Below, piece by piece: positions 36,153 through 46,832 of a DNA stretch of 64,000 nucleotides. The stretch is from positions 4,154,001 to 4,218,000 of the forward strand of contig NZ_JAUSZD010000002.1 of assembly GCF_030817275.1 (NCBI RefSeq), in the 5' to 3' direction. The position numbers and the translations under genes were made by a program. The notes below the pieces were generated by a model. That model ran no database searches and was not told the origin of the DNA. It saw nothing but the letters and a program-made list of their open reading frames with translations. Origin of the DNA: Paenibacillus sp. V4I7 (GTDB lineage: Bacteria > Bacillota > Bacilli > Paenibacillales > NBRC-103111). How positions within the stretch are numbered: the first letter of the stretch is position 1; each line of letters starts with the position of its first letter.

Positions 36153-37898
36153 TTATTGCATCGGAACCGATATTTGGAAACAGATGCAGCCGTCTGCAAC
36201 AGACACTTCAATGGTCCCTTTGTAATGCTCGATTCGTTCCTTCACAACCGATAGACCAAGCCCCTGGTGATCACCGCCACCTTTGGTGCTGTAGCCAATC
36301 GTGAACATTTTGTTGTAATCATCAAGTTGGAATTCGGGATCAACCGGGTTGGTTACGGAAATGGTTAAATGGTTAGACTCCGACCATCCGTTCACCATAA
36401 CTTCACGTTCGTCTGGTGGGAATTTATTGACCTCATCAAACGCATTATCAATCAAGTTCCCAATAATTTTCACGATATCAACGGATTTCACTCCTAATGA
36501 CAAGCCTTCTAGGCCGGTAAAATGGTAATTGAAATCGATTTTGGTTCTCATGGCAAGCGCAATCTTTGCTTGGATAAGCGCTGCAATAGCCGGATGCCCA
36601 ATTCGAATGATATCGTTCACTTCGTTAATTTCTTCAATTAATTCCTTCATGTATTTCATTTGATCTTCTTTTTTTCCTTTAGACAGGAGAGCATACATGG
36701 TTTGTACATGGTTTAGAAAGTCATGCCGTTGACTGCGTATCGTAGCAAACATGAGATCCACGTTTTGAATGTACATTTCTTGTGTAGACTGGACTGCTGT
36801 TTCTCGGCTTTTCGTAATAAATCGGAAAACCAAATATATAAGTACACAGCTAAAAATCGTAAATAAAACAATGAGAAGCGTAAGCTGAACGAGCTGCTTG
36901 TTTAAAGTGCTTTGAATCGTTTGATAATCCGAGACGATGGTGATGACATAAGGAACTTCCCTTTGAACTTCAGTCAATTTTTTCTTAACAGGAACATACA
37001 TGAAGGTTTTCAGAATAGGCTTCCCATTCCAATTCTCCACAACGCTAACTGGTTTATTTTCCAGTATGGACGTCTTGTAGTTATCCAAATCTTTCGTACT
37101 CGTTATGTTATATGTACCAAATAAAACCGGGCGGTCATAGACCGATATGAATGGCACCCCACTACTGTCTTTATACTCAATCGGCTTTGTACCAAAAGTT
37201 ACTCCGTTCAGTCCCGATATTTCCATAATATCTGGATTCGAAGCGAGCGTTTTCTTCACGATCGTATCCGCGCCTACGATTTGCTTGAATTTCTGAATTT
37301 TATCTGCATTGACAAATACACATATTAAATAATTCGTGCTTCCATCATAATAGTACCCAAACTTACTAACATCGCTTGAACCTGAAGCCGGAACTTCATA
37401 AATACCCGACCAGAAATTAGGCAGCTTTTGCCCTTCAGCAATCGTAACTTGATGGTTATCCAGAAGCTGGCTAAAAGCCGTAAACCAATACCCGAATGCT
37501 TTTGTACTTGTAATCTGAAGCTCCTTGGGCTCGGATGATTTACCTACCATAATATCATCACCATTTCGCTTCATCAGCGAGAAACCATCGACACCTGCTT
37601 GCCTGGCAAGCTCAATTAATTGTTCATTCGTAACTTTATCAATATCCGGATTTAGCTGACTCTTGGCGAAAAGCGCGACGGAATGAAGATTCTCACCAAT
37701 CAAATCTTCTACAAAGAATGAACCTTCCTCTGATTGCTCAATGGATGTGCGAATTTGACTCGCAGTCGATTCCATACGTTCAGATAACGCTTGCGTTAAG
37801 AGAGATTTCGTGAACCAATAATAAGAGGTGTTATTCGTTACAAGCAATAAAATAACAATAGCAAAAGTGACATAAATGACTTTGGTGTTGATTCTCAT
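36153..37898 (-). CDS. Orphan sensor histidine kinase, Spo0B/CitA-like H box
   Basis: A 581-residue sensor. A membrane helix (about 8-28) and a second one (about 335-358) flank a large outside sensor region. After that comes an H box of the RSQRHDFLNHVQTMYALLSKG type (His near residue 389), as in Spo0B, DcuS/CitA and NatK-like kinases, and a GHKL ATPase domain (GNLIDNAFDEV, TIGYSTKGGG, QGLGLSVVKERI). The gene has only a weak ribosome site. There is no response regulator gene beside it. DcuS/CitA relatives sense small carboxylates, but this sensor domain is not recognisably theirs, so the signal is unknown. Confidence 0.88.
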   Translation of the reverse strand: MRINTKVIYVTFAIVILLLVTNNTSYYWFTKSLLTQALSERMESTASQIRTSIEQSEEGSFFVEDLIGENLHSVALFAKSQLNPDIDKVTNEQLIELARQAGVDGFSLMKRNGDDIMVGKSSEPKELQITSTKAFGYWFTAFSQLLDNHQVTIAEGQKLPNFWSGIYEVPASGSSDVSKFGYYYDGSTNYLICVFVNADKIQKFKQIVGADTIVKKTLASNPDIMEISGLNGVTFGTKPIEYKDSSGVPFISVYDRPVLFGTYNITSTKDLDNYKTSILENKPVSVVENWNGKPILKTFMYVPVKKKLTEVQREVPYVITIVSDYQTIQSTLNKQLVQLTLLIVLFTIFSCVLIYLVFRFITKSRETAVQSTQEMYIQNVDLMFATIRSQRHDFLNHVQTMYALLSKGKKEDQMKYMKELIEEINEVNDIIRIGHPAIAALIQAKIALAMRTKIDFNYHFTGLEGLSLGVKSVDIVKIIGNLIDNAFDEVNKFPPDEREVMVNGWSESNHLTISVTNPVDPEFQLDDYNKMFTIGYSTKGGGDHQGLGLSVVKERIEHYKGTIEVSVADGCICFQISVPMQ

Positions 37899-38113
37899 GA
37901 AGTTTCACACTTTCATTTTTAATGTAAACTCAATATTACAACATAGACGTAAAATAAGGTTCGTTATTTTTCGACACAAACCGAGGAAATACCCCTCTTT
38001 CAGTAGTATAGTTGGATACGAATGCATTGTCTATCTATTAATATACATGCATCAAACCGTTTGGTAATATAGGGAAGAAATCAATAGATTTAAGATCGTG
38101 GGGGTCGCAATAT

Positions 38114-38890
38114 ATGACAAAAACAGCATTAATTACTGGAGCTTCTTCTGGAATTGGCGAGGTTTTCGCTAGACAATTTGCCGAGAAAGGGAACCATCTC
38201 ATTCTAGTCGCACGCTCCAAAAACAAATTGGATCAACTAGCTTTAGAGCTTTCCACTACTTATGCTATTAAAGTCCATGTTATTGTTATCGATTTGAGCG
38301 TAGAGAATGCAGCATCCGAGGTCTTTAAGCAAACGGAACAGCTAGGAAAGCACGTCGATATTTTGGTCAACAATGCCGGATTTGGCTTGAGCGGCGAGTT
38401 TTTAAATCACTCCCCCGACAACTACCGGCAGCAGATAATGCTGAATATAACTTCGGTCGTGGAAATGACTCATTATTATTTACCGAAAATGGTTGCAAAA
38501 GGCGATGGGACCATCATTAATCTGGCATCCTTGTTATCCTTCTTCCCTTTTCCTTATTGTTCTGTTTATAGTGCGACGAAAGCTTTCGTTCTATCTTTCA
38601 CTGAGTCACTATGGGAAGAATATCGCCATAAAGGAATTAAATTGTTGGCTCTGTGCCCTGGACCGACGGATACCAAATTTTTCGATACAGCCAAAGATGT
38701 TGAAACCAACAATAAACGGACACCGGAACAGGTCGTAGCTACGGCTATGAAGGCTCTGGGACGTAATAAAACCTACGTCATTGACGGCAGCGTAAATAAG
38801 TTCAATGCTTTTCTGGGACGCGTCCTCCCCAGGAAGACCATTGTCAAATTGTTCGGATCTGCCATCCGAAAATCGATGACAGCCAAGTAA
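38114..38890 (+). CDS. Short-chain dehydrogenase/reductase
   Basis: A 258-residue classical SDR enzyme. It has the cofactor motif GASSGIG (9-15), NNAG (86-89), a catalytic Ser near 139 (INLASLLS) and Tyr152-x3-Lys156 (YSATK). Basic residues after beta-strand 2 (VARSKNKL) suggest NADP(H). The C-terminal RKTIVKLFGSAIRKS helix resembles DltE/YqjQ-like cytosolic SDRs. The gene stands alone with its own terminator. Its substrate cannot be inferred. Confidence 0.93.
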   Translation: MTKTALITGASSGIGEVFARQFAEKGNHLILVARSKNKLDQLALELSTTYAIKVHVIVIDLSVENAASEVFKQTEQLGKHVDILVNNAGFGLSGEFLNHSPDNYRQQIMLNITSVVEMTHYYLPKMVAKGDGTIINLASLLSFFPFPYCSVYSATKAFVLSFTESLWEEYRHKGIKLLALCPGPTDTKFFDTAKDVETNNKRTPEQVVATAMKALGRNKTYVIDGSVNKFNAFLGRVLPRKTIVKLFGSAIRKSMTAK

Positions 38891-38893
38891 TAC

Positions 38894-38934
38894 ATGCAGT
38901 CCATTCTCCATTTGGAATTGGGCTGCATTTTTTC
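38894..38934 (+). terminator. Terminator after the SDR gene
   Basis: ATGCAGTCCATTC / GAATTGGGCTGCAT forms a near-complete stem with a short loop, followed by TTTTTTC, four bases past the SDR stop codon. Confidence 0.88.
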
Positions 38935-39037
38935 TTGATTAGAGCTTGATTTTCACGAGAACGAATGTTTGCTATAATGAATTCAACCAATAACAATTCC
39001 GGAACTTAACTATTTTGCAAAAGGAAGGATCTAGGTC

Positions 39038-42000
39038 ATGAGCTTTCAGCTGACAGATGGGGTCATTAGGTTGTTGTGCGGCCGGTTTTCTTATGAAAAA
39101 GGAGAAGCCTACTACCATGAAAGACAAGTGTCTTTCCTAATTGAAGATCCTGAAACACCGCTCTATGAAGCCACGGTCGAAGGATATAACGGCACCTTCC
39201 TAGTGACCGTTGAAGAAGATACAAACGGGGAGGTTATTGCCCATTGCACCTGTCCTGCGTATGATCCGGACGATAAATATTGCGAACATATTGCTGCCGT
39301 GCTGCTGAACATTCATGCTATTCAGCAAGTACCTCGTGTTGTCGGTACAGCAGCCCGACCTTTTGGAAATCCAGAGGGAGATCGTAGATTGACGAGCCAT
39401 ATACTGGATTTGTTCGGGAACATACCGCAGCGTCCTAGCCGTTCACAACCTTTTTTCGATACAAGAGCAGTACTAGAACTGGAGATAACCTGCAAACCAT
39501 TCCAATACGGCTATCGGAAGTTCATGTTCGGGATTGAGATGAAGGTCGGTCCTAAACGACTGTATATCGTCCAAAGGTTAAGAGAATTTCTTGATCATAT
39601 TGAGCGGAGAGAAGCCTATGTATTTTCAAAGCATTTCACCTACGACCCTAAGCTCCATAGTTTTCAAAAAGAAGATGATGCGGTCATTCGGCAGCTCATC
39701 GAAATTTATCGCAATGAGCAGATGTACCTTGAGACTTCAACTACGTACTCCGTTCGTGCGAATTATTTGAGTGGCGATCGGATGCTTCTGGTTCCTCCGT
39801 TCTCATGGACAACCTTTCTTCCTGCGCTTACCGAGGCTAAGTCTGTAAAACTTGAGCAGCATGACCGCACATTCGATGGAATCCGTGTATCCGATGAACC
39901 CATCCCGCTCCACTTTGAGTTCGACCAAACAGAGGCCGAAGACTTCCAATTGGATGTCCAAGGTCTTGAAAAGATTACGGTTATGGAATCGTATGGGATT
40001 GTCCTTTCCGAAGGAAAGCTGATGCACATGCAAGCCGAACCGTGCAAGCGTCTTTCGGAGCTAAAGCAAATGCTCGAAAACTCCAGCAAGCACCAAATTC
40101 AGATTCCGCCCGCGCAAATGGAACCTTTTATGGAAAAAGTGATTCCTGGCCTGATGAAGCTAGGCAGTGTCCATATCGCTGGGGCCATTTCCGACCGCAT
40201 TATGCGAACGCCGTTAAAGGCTAAGTTGTATTTGGATCGAGTGAAAGATCGACTGCTTGCCGGTCTGGAGTTTCAATACGGCGATATTGTCATTAACCCG
40301 CTAGAAGGCAATGAACAGAGACGCGGAACCGACCGCATTCTAATGCGAGACGGAGATCAGGAGCGACGAATTCTGGAGCTTATGGAGCAAAGTCCCTTCG
40401 CGAAGACGGAGGGGGGATATTTCATGGATAGCGAAGACGAGGAATACGAATTTCTGTACCACATCGTTCCGCAGTTGGAGAAGCTGGTGACTGTTTATGC
40501 CACATCTGCCGTGAAAACAAGACTTCTAACAGGACATGTCCCGCCGCGAGTTAAGGTTGATGTGGATGAACGAACGGATTGGCTGGAATTCAAGTTCGAT
40601 ATGGAAGGTATTCCTGAATCGGAAGTCCGCAATCTGTTGAAATCCCTTGGGGAGAAACGCAAATACCACCGGCTGCCGGATGGAGCGTTACTGCCGCTCG
40701 AAAGCGTGGAGTTTCAGGAAATTGTCCGCGTCATGAACGAAATGGGCATTACCAAGGAGGACGTGAAAGCAGCAGAAATTCGCCTCCCATTAGTCCGCGG
40801 GCTCTATTTGATGGACTCTGAGAGGCAAGGAAATACGGTTAAGCTGGGCAGAACATTCCGCCAGTTACTAGAAAACATGCGGAATCCGGATAATCTGGAT
40901 TTCACGGTGCCGGCCAGTCTGGAAGCTGTTCTTCGGGATTACCAGAAGTATGGCTTCCAATGGCTGAAGACGCTGGCCCAGTACAGTTTCGGCGGCATCT
41001 TGGCAGACGATATGGGCCTAGGTAAAACCATACAAAGCATCGCTTTTATTGTCTCTGTGCTGCCCGAGATCAGAAAGCAGGCGCTGCCGGCGATTATTGT
41101 TGCTCCTGCTTCTCTCGTATACAATTGGCTCAATGAGTTGAAGAAATTCGCGCCAGAGATTCGGGCCTCCATTGCCGATGGGAGCAGAGAAGAGCGCAGC
41201 AAGATTCTGAAACATGCGTCACAAGTGGATGTCCTCATAACCTCATACCCGCTTTTGCGTAGGGATATCGACCTGTATACGGAGCAATCGTTCCATACGC
41301 TTATTTTGGATGAGGCGCAGGTGTTCAAGAACCACACCACACAGACGGCCCAGGCGGTGAAGGAGATTCAGGCCCAATACCGTTTTGCCCTTACTGGAAC
41401 TCCAGTGGAGAACAGGCTTGAAGAACTTTGGTCCATCTTTGACGCGGTGTTCCCTCAATTGTTCCCCGGGAGAAAGGCATTCAATGACTTATCCCGTGAA
41501 AGTGTAGCCAAGCGGGTCCGGCCGTTTCTGCTGCGCAGGTTGAAGTCCGACGTGCTGAAGGAACTACCGGAGAAGATCGAGTCGCTGCAAGCTTCCGAGC
41601 TGCTGCCGGAGCAGAAGAAGCTGTATGTCGCCTATTTGGCCGAACTACAACAAGAAACACTGAAGCATCTGAACAAAGACAGCTTTAATAAACATCGAAT
41701 AAAAATTCTGGCCGGCTTGACGCGACTTCGCCAGCTATGCTGCCACCCGTCTCTGTTTGTCGAAGATTATGCCGGAAGCTCGGCCAAATTCGAGCAGCTC
41801 ATGCAGATTATCGAAGAATGCAGAAGTGCCGGCAAGCGGGTGCTGATATTCTCGCAATTTACAGCAATGCTGGGAATGATCGGGCGAGACCTAGGCTATC
41901 AAGGGGTGCCGTATTTCTACTTAGACGGTAAAACCCCAACTGCCGAACGTGTAGAGTTGTGCAACAAATTTAATGAAGGCGAGCGAGACCTGTTCCTCAT

Positions 42001-42295
42001 CTCATTAAAAGCTGGCGGTACTGGACTAAACCTTACTGGTGCCGACACCGTTATCCTTTACGACCTATGGTGGAACCCTGCTGTGGAACAGCAAGCAGCC
42101 GACCGTGCACATCGTATCGGGCAGAAGAAGGTCGTGCAGGTGATTCGCCTTGTTGCGCAAGGCACCGTAGAGGATAAAATGTTTGAGCTCCAACAGAAAA
42201 AGAAGAACATGATTGATGAAGTGATTCAGCCGGGTCAGGAAGCATTATCCGCCTTGACGGAGCAAGAAATTCGGGAGATTTTGATGATAGGATGA
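39038..42295 (+). CDS. SNF2-family helicase with SWIM zinc finger
   Basis: The 1085-residue protein starts with a SWIM zinc finger (CTCPAYDPDDKYCEH, about 70-84). A long SNF2-associated middle region follows, then a Swi2/Snf2 ATPase core: motif I ADDMGLGKT near 655, DEAQ box (LDEAQVFKNH) near 757, FALTGTPVENRLEELW, and the helicase C-terminal motifs LIFSQFTAMLG, SLKAGGTGLNLTGADTVILYD and ADRAHRIGQ. Such YwqA-like proteins remodel nucleoprotein or displace RNA polymerase using ATP; the exact role in Firmicutes is unclear. It is a single-gene unit with a GGAAGGA ribosome site. Confidence 0.95.
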   Translation: MSFQLTDGVIRLLCGRFSYEKGEAYYHERQVSFLIEDPETPLYEATVEGYNGTFLVTVEEDTNGEVIAHCTCPAYDPDDKYCEHIAAVLLNIHAIQQVPRVVGTAARPFGNPEGDRRLTSHILDLFGNIPQRPSRSQPFFDTRAVLELEITCKPFQYGYRKFMFGIEMKVGPKRLYIVQRLREFLDHIERREAYVFSKHFTYDPKLHSFQKEDDAVIRQLIEIYRNEQMYLETSTTYSVRANYLSGDRMLLVPPFSWTTFLPALTEAKSVKLEQHDRTFDGIRVSDEPIPLHFEFDQTEAEDFQLDVQGLEKITVMESYGIVLSEGKLMHMQAEPCKRLSELKQMLENSSKHQIQIPPAQMEPFMEKVIPGLMKLGSVHIAGAISDRIMRTPLKAKLYLDRVKDRLLAGLEFQYGDIVINPLEGNEQRRGTDRILMRDGDQERRILELMEQSPFAKTEGGYFMDSEDEEYEFLYHIVPQLEKLVTVYATSAVKTRLLTGHVPPRVKVDVDERTDWLEFKFDMEGIPESEVRNLLKSLGEKRKYHRLPDGALLPLESVEFQEIVRVMNEMGITKEDVKAAEIRLPLVRGLYLMDSERQGNTVKLGRTFRQLLENMRNPDNLDFTVPASLEAVLRDYQKYGFQWLKTLAQYSFGGILADDMGLGKTIQSIAFIVSVLPEIRKQALPAIIVAPASLVYNWLNELKKFAPEIRASIADGSREERSKILKHASQVDVLITSYPLLRRDIDLYTEQSFHTLILDEAQVFKNHTTQTAQAVKEIQAQYRFALTGTPVENRLEELWSIFDAVFPQLFPGRKAFNDLSRESVAKRVRPFLLRRLKSDVLKELPEKIESLQASELLPEQKKLYVAYLAELQQETLKHLNKDSFNKHRIKILAGLTRLRQLCCHPSLFVEDYAGSSAKFEQLMQIIEECRSAGKRVLIFSQFTAMLGMIGRDLGYQGVPYFYLDGKTPTAERVELCNKFNEGERDLFLISLKAGGTGLNLTGADTVILYDLWWNPAVEQQAADRAHRIGQKKVVQVIRLVAQGTVEDKMFELQQKKKNMIDEVIQPGQEALSALTEQEIREILMIG

Positions 42296-42304
42296 TTACA
42301 TGGC

Positions 42305-42353
42305 AAAAAGAAGGGCAATCCCAAGGTCATTGTAAGATGATGGAGGATGCCCA
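42305..42353. terminator. Convergent terminator
   Basis: GGGCAATCC and GGATGCCC form the stem of a long-looped hairpin, with CTTCTTTTTG on the minus strand. It sits between the helicase gene and the frameshifted secreted-protein gene and could serve both. Confidence 0.5.
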
Positions 42354-42380
42354 TCTTTCGTCTATTATTAGTATGATGGG

Positions 42381-44368
42381 TTACTTAGCTGCTATTTCAA
42401 CGCTCTGCTTCCAAATGATCCTTTCACCTATACGTATAACAACATTCAATTGGTGAGTTCCGGCTGCCAGCGGTCGAGATGCTTTCAAGCTAAACAAAGC
42501 AACTGACGAATCACTAGCATCTGGCTTGTTAACGATCCCTTCCGTTTTGGAAACATGTGCGTCTCCACCTTGGTCTCCGTTCTCTATGAACATCTGAAGC
42601 GGCATCTGTCCAGACTTATAATCTTCCCACTGGTCCAATCATAAGCAAAGGCTTGTAATTCTAGATGCCCCTTCTCCGCCTGGGTCGGGAGTTCTCCTAA
42701 CGTCACATTATAATTCTTCTCAAACAAGCTGTATTCTTTCCCAGCAAATACCTGCATTAATCCAAAAAGCGCTTGAGCGTCTTTCAAATGAAGATACCAG
42801 CTATCGCGGGAATGACGCGGCATCTCTGCCAATTGAACACTTTTATCCTTAGTACCGTGCCAATAAATCATCGCATTCTTAGCTCCAGCTTTCAGCTCAA
42901 AAGAGTAGTCATCCTTACTCAAAGTGACAGCGGCGGTGCCCTGTACCTTTTCAACTTTGTATTGAAAATGTTCGGCAAGCTGGATGACATCCAAATAAGT
43001 TTGACTATTATCCGTATACCCAATCCGCTGACCATTGTAAAGCTGCAACCCATTATTCGCGGCAGGGGCAATTCCTAAGCTATTCGTGTTTATTTTTGAA
43101 ATATGAGATACCGTTTGTGTATCTTCATCCCATATTGTATCTTGCCCCCAGTATGGAATCCATCCGGATCGCCCATCAACATGAGCTTTCAGCCACACGG
43201 GCCCGCTGTTGGGTGAATTCCAAACCTCTGTAACCTCCACCGTCTGATCGCGAAGCAGTAATGTTGATGAGCTGAACGGAGTTTCCGGGTAGCGCTGTAG
43301 TTCCCTTGGATCTTTAACTAAGACTTTCCAATGAACAGGTATTGCAGCTTCAGGCTCGCCAACATGTTTGTTTATCCATCCTGTCCCTTTAGAAGAACGT
43401 ACATGGTACCAAGTACTGTTGTACCAGATCGGATAAGGGCCTCTCCCCGTATATAGTCGCTCTTCTATTTTCTCAAAAACGGTTACCGTTTCACCTGCTA
43501 TAACGGCATCTTCCTTCTTCAGTCCATCCCATACATCATGAATAAGCGGCTTTTCACGCACGATATCCATGGTTTCATTCGTACTCAGGATTGGGACTCC
43601 CTTTTCACGCGTCCACGTGGTCCCTTGATCCGTTTGAACTTCGAATGCACGATCATAGATGGTTGTGAACTCCCTTGCGATCGTGTAATCGCCTGCCTTG
43701 GAGTTTGACCAATCTTGCTTCTGCTCGCCAATCCCCATAGCCGTTCCAAGATCACTATTGGACGGTAGCCCATAATAATGCGCTTTTCGCTGCACCTTAT
43801 GTACAGTACCTATTTGATTGACGGGTATATGCGCCCAGAGATCACCTATCCAAGTGGTATGTACCTTAATCCATGCTTTACTGGTGGGGTCGTTCGTATA
43901 GAACCACTGTTTTTCGGCCGCAACTACTTCAACCTCTTGTGCGGATAATGAGGCTGCAGGTCCGCCTTTGGTGCTTTGACTGCGATATAGCGGAGTTTCT
44001 TCTAAAAGTGTAATTCGCTTAGGTGGTTCCATGTCAATTTCCCATGGATTTGGCCTGATCCACCGCGGTCCGAACATCGTCTCAATCTTCCAGGTGGCTG
44101 CACCTATCGACCATGAGCTATCTACCGTGAGGACATTTACCTCCTGAGGTGCAAAAGTACCTTCCGGCTCATCATCGGGCTGATTAGGATCTGCATAATA
44201 GGGTGTCTCCGCCAAAAGCTCAATCGTGGCAGGGAACCTAATTCCTTCTGGCGCGTACGAGCCGCCAAAGATGTTTTCAGCTTTCGTCTGATGTGCCAAA
44301 CTGCCCAATCCTAGACCAGCAGCTAGGATTGTGATAGCTAAGATCTTCCTTTTAATCATCTGGAACAA
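42381..44368 (-). pseudogene. Frameshifted secreted protein with SH3-like repeats
   Basis: Two frames together make one protein of about 660 residues. The first runs from the start near 44368 to a stop at 42584; a second frame carries the C-terminal part (YKSGQMPLQMF... to 42381). The join lies at about 42620-42645. The N-terminus is a signal peptide (KRKILAITILAAGLGLGSLA). Five SH3-like modules follow, each with an ETPLY-like opening and a WI-K/R closing, then a stalk-like domain recalling copper amine oxidase N-domains (LQLYNGQRIGY, LHLKDAQALFGL). It is probably exported and cell-wall bound. The start is either TTG at 44366-44368, close to AGGA, or ATG at 44357-44359. A single-base sequencing error would restore it, so true loss is not certain. 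Confidence 0.7.
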
Positions 44369-44564
44369 TCACATCCTGACTTGAATAAATTAGGGAAAAC
44401 TTACCATTAATTTGACGCCAGTCATCGTCTAAAGTTGCTTACACCCAGCCCAGCTTATGAAAAAAAGCACCAGTTAGACCGTTCTCCTTGTCTTACTTAC
44501 TTTACTTGCCTCAGTTACTTTAGTAGTATATCTAGTATCGAATGAATGAGGAGCTGCAAAACAT

Positions 44565-45035
44565 ATGTCCAATGATGAAATTATTCTAACTCCAGAAGGA
44601 TTACGTAGTTTAGAATTAGAGCTTGAAGATCTCAAAACCGTCAAACGTAAAGAACTAGCCAGCCGTATTAAAACAGCGATTAGCTATGGCGATCTCAAGG
44701 AAAACAGCGAGTACCATTCCGCCAAAAATGATCAATCTTTTATGGAAACCAGAATATTGACGATCGAAAGAATGTTGAAGAAGGCTAAGGTTGTTAAGAA
44801 TATCGGCACATCCAAAGTTCAAGTTGGCTCTACCGTTATTCTCAATGATGTGGAATTTGCTGAGAAAATTGAGTATAAAATCGTCGGTTCTCAGGAAGCC
44901 GATGTGAATGAAAATAAAATTTCCTACGAAAGTCCACTTGGCGTTTCCCTCATGGGCAAATCTGTTGGCGATGTGATTAGTGTGAATGCACCCATGGGTG
45001 TCATTAGCTATGAGCTGCTTGAAATCAGAGCGTAA
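44565..45035 (+). CDS. greA: Transcription elongation factor GreA
   Basis: A 156-residue Gre factor. The N-terminal coiled coil holds the RNA-cleavage tip YGDLKENSEYHSAK (about 41-54; acidic Asp43 and Glu46), and the C-terminal FKBP-like domain holds VGSTVILNDVEF and SPLGVSLMGKSVGDVISV. GreA enters the secondary channel of RNA polymerase and rescues backtracked complexes. The ATG follows GAGGAG. It is not next to its usual partners, so it may be a second copy in the genome. Confidence 0.95.
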   Translation: MSNDEIILTPEGLRSLELELEDLKTVKRKELASRIKTAISYGDLKENSEYHSAKNDQSFMETRILTIERMLKKAKVVKNIGTSKVQVGSTVILNDVEFAEKIEYKIVGSQEADVNENKISYESPLGVSLMGKSVGDVISVNAPMGVISYELLEIRA

Positions 45036-45064
45036 TCTAACGCAATCCTTCTACTAAACATAAT

Positions 45065-45108
45065 AAAGGCATTGTCATGCAGCGGCGGCTGCACAGCAAT
45101 GCCTTTTT
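45065..45108. terminator. Bidirectional terminator between greA and murI
   Basis: AAAGGCATTG and CAATGCCTTTTT form the outer stem, with an inner TGCAG/CTGCA stem. Both ends carry A or T runs, suiting the two convergent genes. Confidence 0.9.
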
Positions 45109-45124
45109 GACTTGTTCCCAAACC

Positions 45125-45901
45125 TTACTCACCAATAGCTTGAATGATTTCCAAGGCCTTTTCCATTTTCTGAATATAAGCTGTCTCATTGCTGGAACAC
45201 ATGAATTTGATGTTGGACTGCCCCTCGCCAAGTAATTGGTTCCGGTCATTGAGCAGCTGTATCAACCGGTTAACAGTACCCGAGCTTCCATCAACAATTT
45301 GAATGTGACTTGGCAGGATCTTTCTTAGAACTCCCCTATAAAAGGGGTAATGTGTGCATCCTAGAACAACAGTCCCATACCTTCTCAGGTCGAAGGGCTC
45401 AAGCTTAGCTAGAAAATAATCAATGATTTGTTGACTCTCCACATTTAACTGTTCACAGAATTCAACCAATTCCGGCAGCGGCACCGAATCCACCATACCC
45501 ATATCATCCATACGAGAAACTAGCTCTCTATATTTCGATTGCTTGAGCGTTAAAGGCGTAGCGAATACGAGCACTCTTTTACCAGATGAACGATTCATTT
45601 CGAGAGCTGGCTTTACCGCGGGTTCCATGCCGATAATCGGCATCTCATAGGTTTTTCTTAATTCTGCAATGGCTATACTAGTTGCTGTATTGCAAGCAAT
45701 GACGAGGGCTTTGACCTCTTCTTTGATAATCATGTCTACGGATTTTTTGACAAAAGCAAGAACCTCGTCCTTCGACTTCGTCCCGTATGGAACATGAAGG
45801 GTATCCGCAAAATATAGAAAATCTTCATGAGGCAGTTGCTTCATGGCTTCGTGTAAGACAGTAATACCGCCTATCCCTGAATCAAAAAAAGCTATTCTCA
45901 T
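45125..45901 (-). CDS. murI: Glutamate racemase
   Basis: A 258-residue racemase supplying D-glutamate for peptidoglycan. It has FDSGIGG (Asp7, Ser8), the first catalytic Cys70 in IACNTATS, and the second Cys182 in LGCTHYPF. The start is set at the ATG at 45899-45901 (MRIAFFDSG) with AGGGTGA before it; a GTG three codons upstream overlaps that site. It starts 30 bases after the HAD-phosphatase gene and is probably co-transcribed with it. Confidence 0.96.
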   Translation of the reverse strand: MRIAFFDSGIGGITVLHEAMKQLPHEDFLYFADTLHVPYGTKSKDEVLAFVKKSVDMIIKEEVKALVIACNTATSIAIAELRKTYEMPIIGMEPAVKPALEMNRSSGKRVLVFATPLTLKQSKYRELVSRMDDMGMVDSVPLPELVEFCEQLNVESQQIIDYFLAKLEPFDLRRYGTVVLGCTHYPFYRGVLRKILPSHIQIVDGSSGTVNRLIQLLNDRNQLLGEGQSNIKFMCSSNETAYIQKMEKALEIIQAIGE

Positions 45902-45931
45902 TATCTTCACCCTGTATGTATTGTTTCTTTT

Positions 45932-46705
45932 CTATAGCAATCCTGCCGTAATAAGTCCATTTCGAATACCATCTTCATCCACATGTGTCGTAACATGATC
46001 GGCATAAGGTAGTAAGTCTTTGTGGGAGTTCCCCATCGCGATACCGAATCCGACATACGAAAGCATCTCCACATCATTTAAACCGTCCCCGAAAGCTACG
46101 GCATCTTCCGGCTTCAATCCAACAAGCTCCAAAAGCGCGGCAATCCCTTGGGCTTTCGAACCACCTGCTGGTAATACGTCAATCGCATGCTGGTGCCAGC
46201 GTATCAGCTTAAATTCCGATTGCAGTTCCTCGTACAAATGATCATCCGTGTCTTCAATATGCAAGAAGATTTGATAAATATCGTTTGTTTTCCAGAAATC
46301 CGGGTCATACCCCGGCAAATCTACCTTCAAGGAGGAAATAGATCCTACAACAAAAGGATGGTCGTCATCCGTATCCGTGAAGTAGTTATGCTCCCCTTCG
46401 AATACGAGGGAATGCTTATGCTTAGCCGCCAATTTCACCAGTGCTTCTATGCTGTTCTTGGCAATAATCCGTCTGTAGAGCGGTTCACCACGATAAACGG
46501 CATAGCCGCCGTTCAAGCATACATAGGAATCGATCCCAAGCTGCTCAGCCAAAGGCTTGATGAAGTAGGGAGCTCGTCCTGTTGCAATAACCGGTTCAAT
46601 CCCCTGCTGCTTTAATTGTTGAATAGCTACGATCGTACTGGCAGGAACTTCTTTTTCTTCGTTAACTAATGTGCCGTCAATATCAAAAAATACAATTTTA
46701 TACAC
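45932..46705 (-). CDS. HAD-superfamily phosphatase, Cof type
   Basis: A 257-residue Cof/IIB hydrolase: motif I FFDIDGTLV (Asp8, Asp10), motif II PVIATGRA, motif III Lys (SKAQGI) and motif IV FGDGLNDVEML. These cytosolic enzymes dephosphorylate sugar phosphates, flavin nucleotides or cofactors; the substrate is not predictable. A GTG at 46703-46705 is the start, with AAAAGGAG nine bases upstream. It precedes murI in the same direction. Confidence 0.94.
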   Translation of the reverse strand: MYKIVFFDIDGTLVNEEKEVPASTIVAIQQLKQQGIEPVIATGRAPYFIKPLAEQLGIDSYVCLNGGYAVYRGEPLYRRIIAKNSIEALVKLAAKHKHSLVFEGEHNYFTDTDDDHPFVVGSISSLKVDLPGYDPDFWKTNDIYQIFLHIEDTDDHLYEELQSEFKLIRWHQHAIDVLPAGGSKAQGIAALLELVGLKPEDAVAFGDGLNDVEMLSYVGFGIAMGNSHKDLLPYADHVTTHVDEDGIRNGLITAGLL

Positions 46706-46832
46706 GGTATGGATCTCCTTTTCATTAGGGGACAGCCACGGCTGCTCCTCTTCTCTCTATCTCTCAATTAAACACCAAAAGCAGAGAAAAAACAAAGAAA
46801 AAGAGAATCCCTCAGGCTTCTCTCCGCCATGC

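Noticed and set aside
40939-41340. Long minus-strand frame inside the SNF2 helicase gene
   Set aside because: The plus-strand helicase motifs run through this region; the opposite frame is a shadow.
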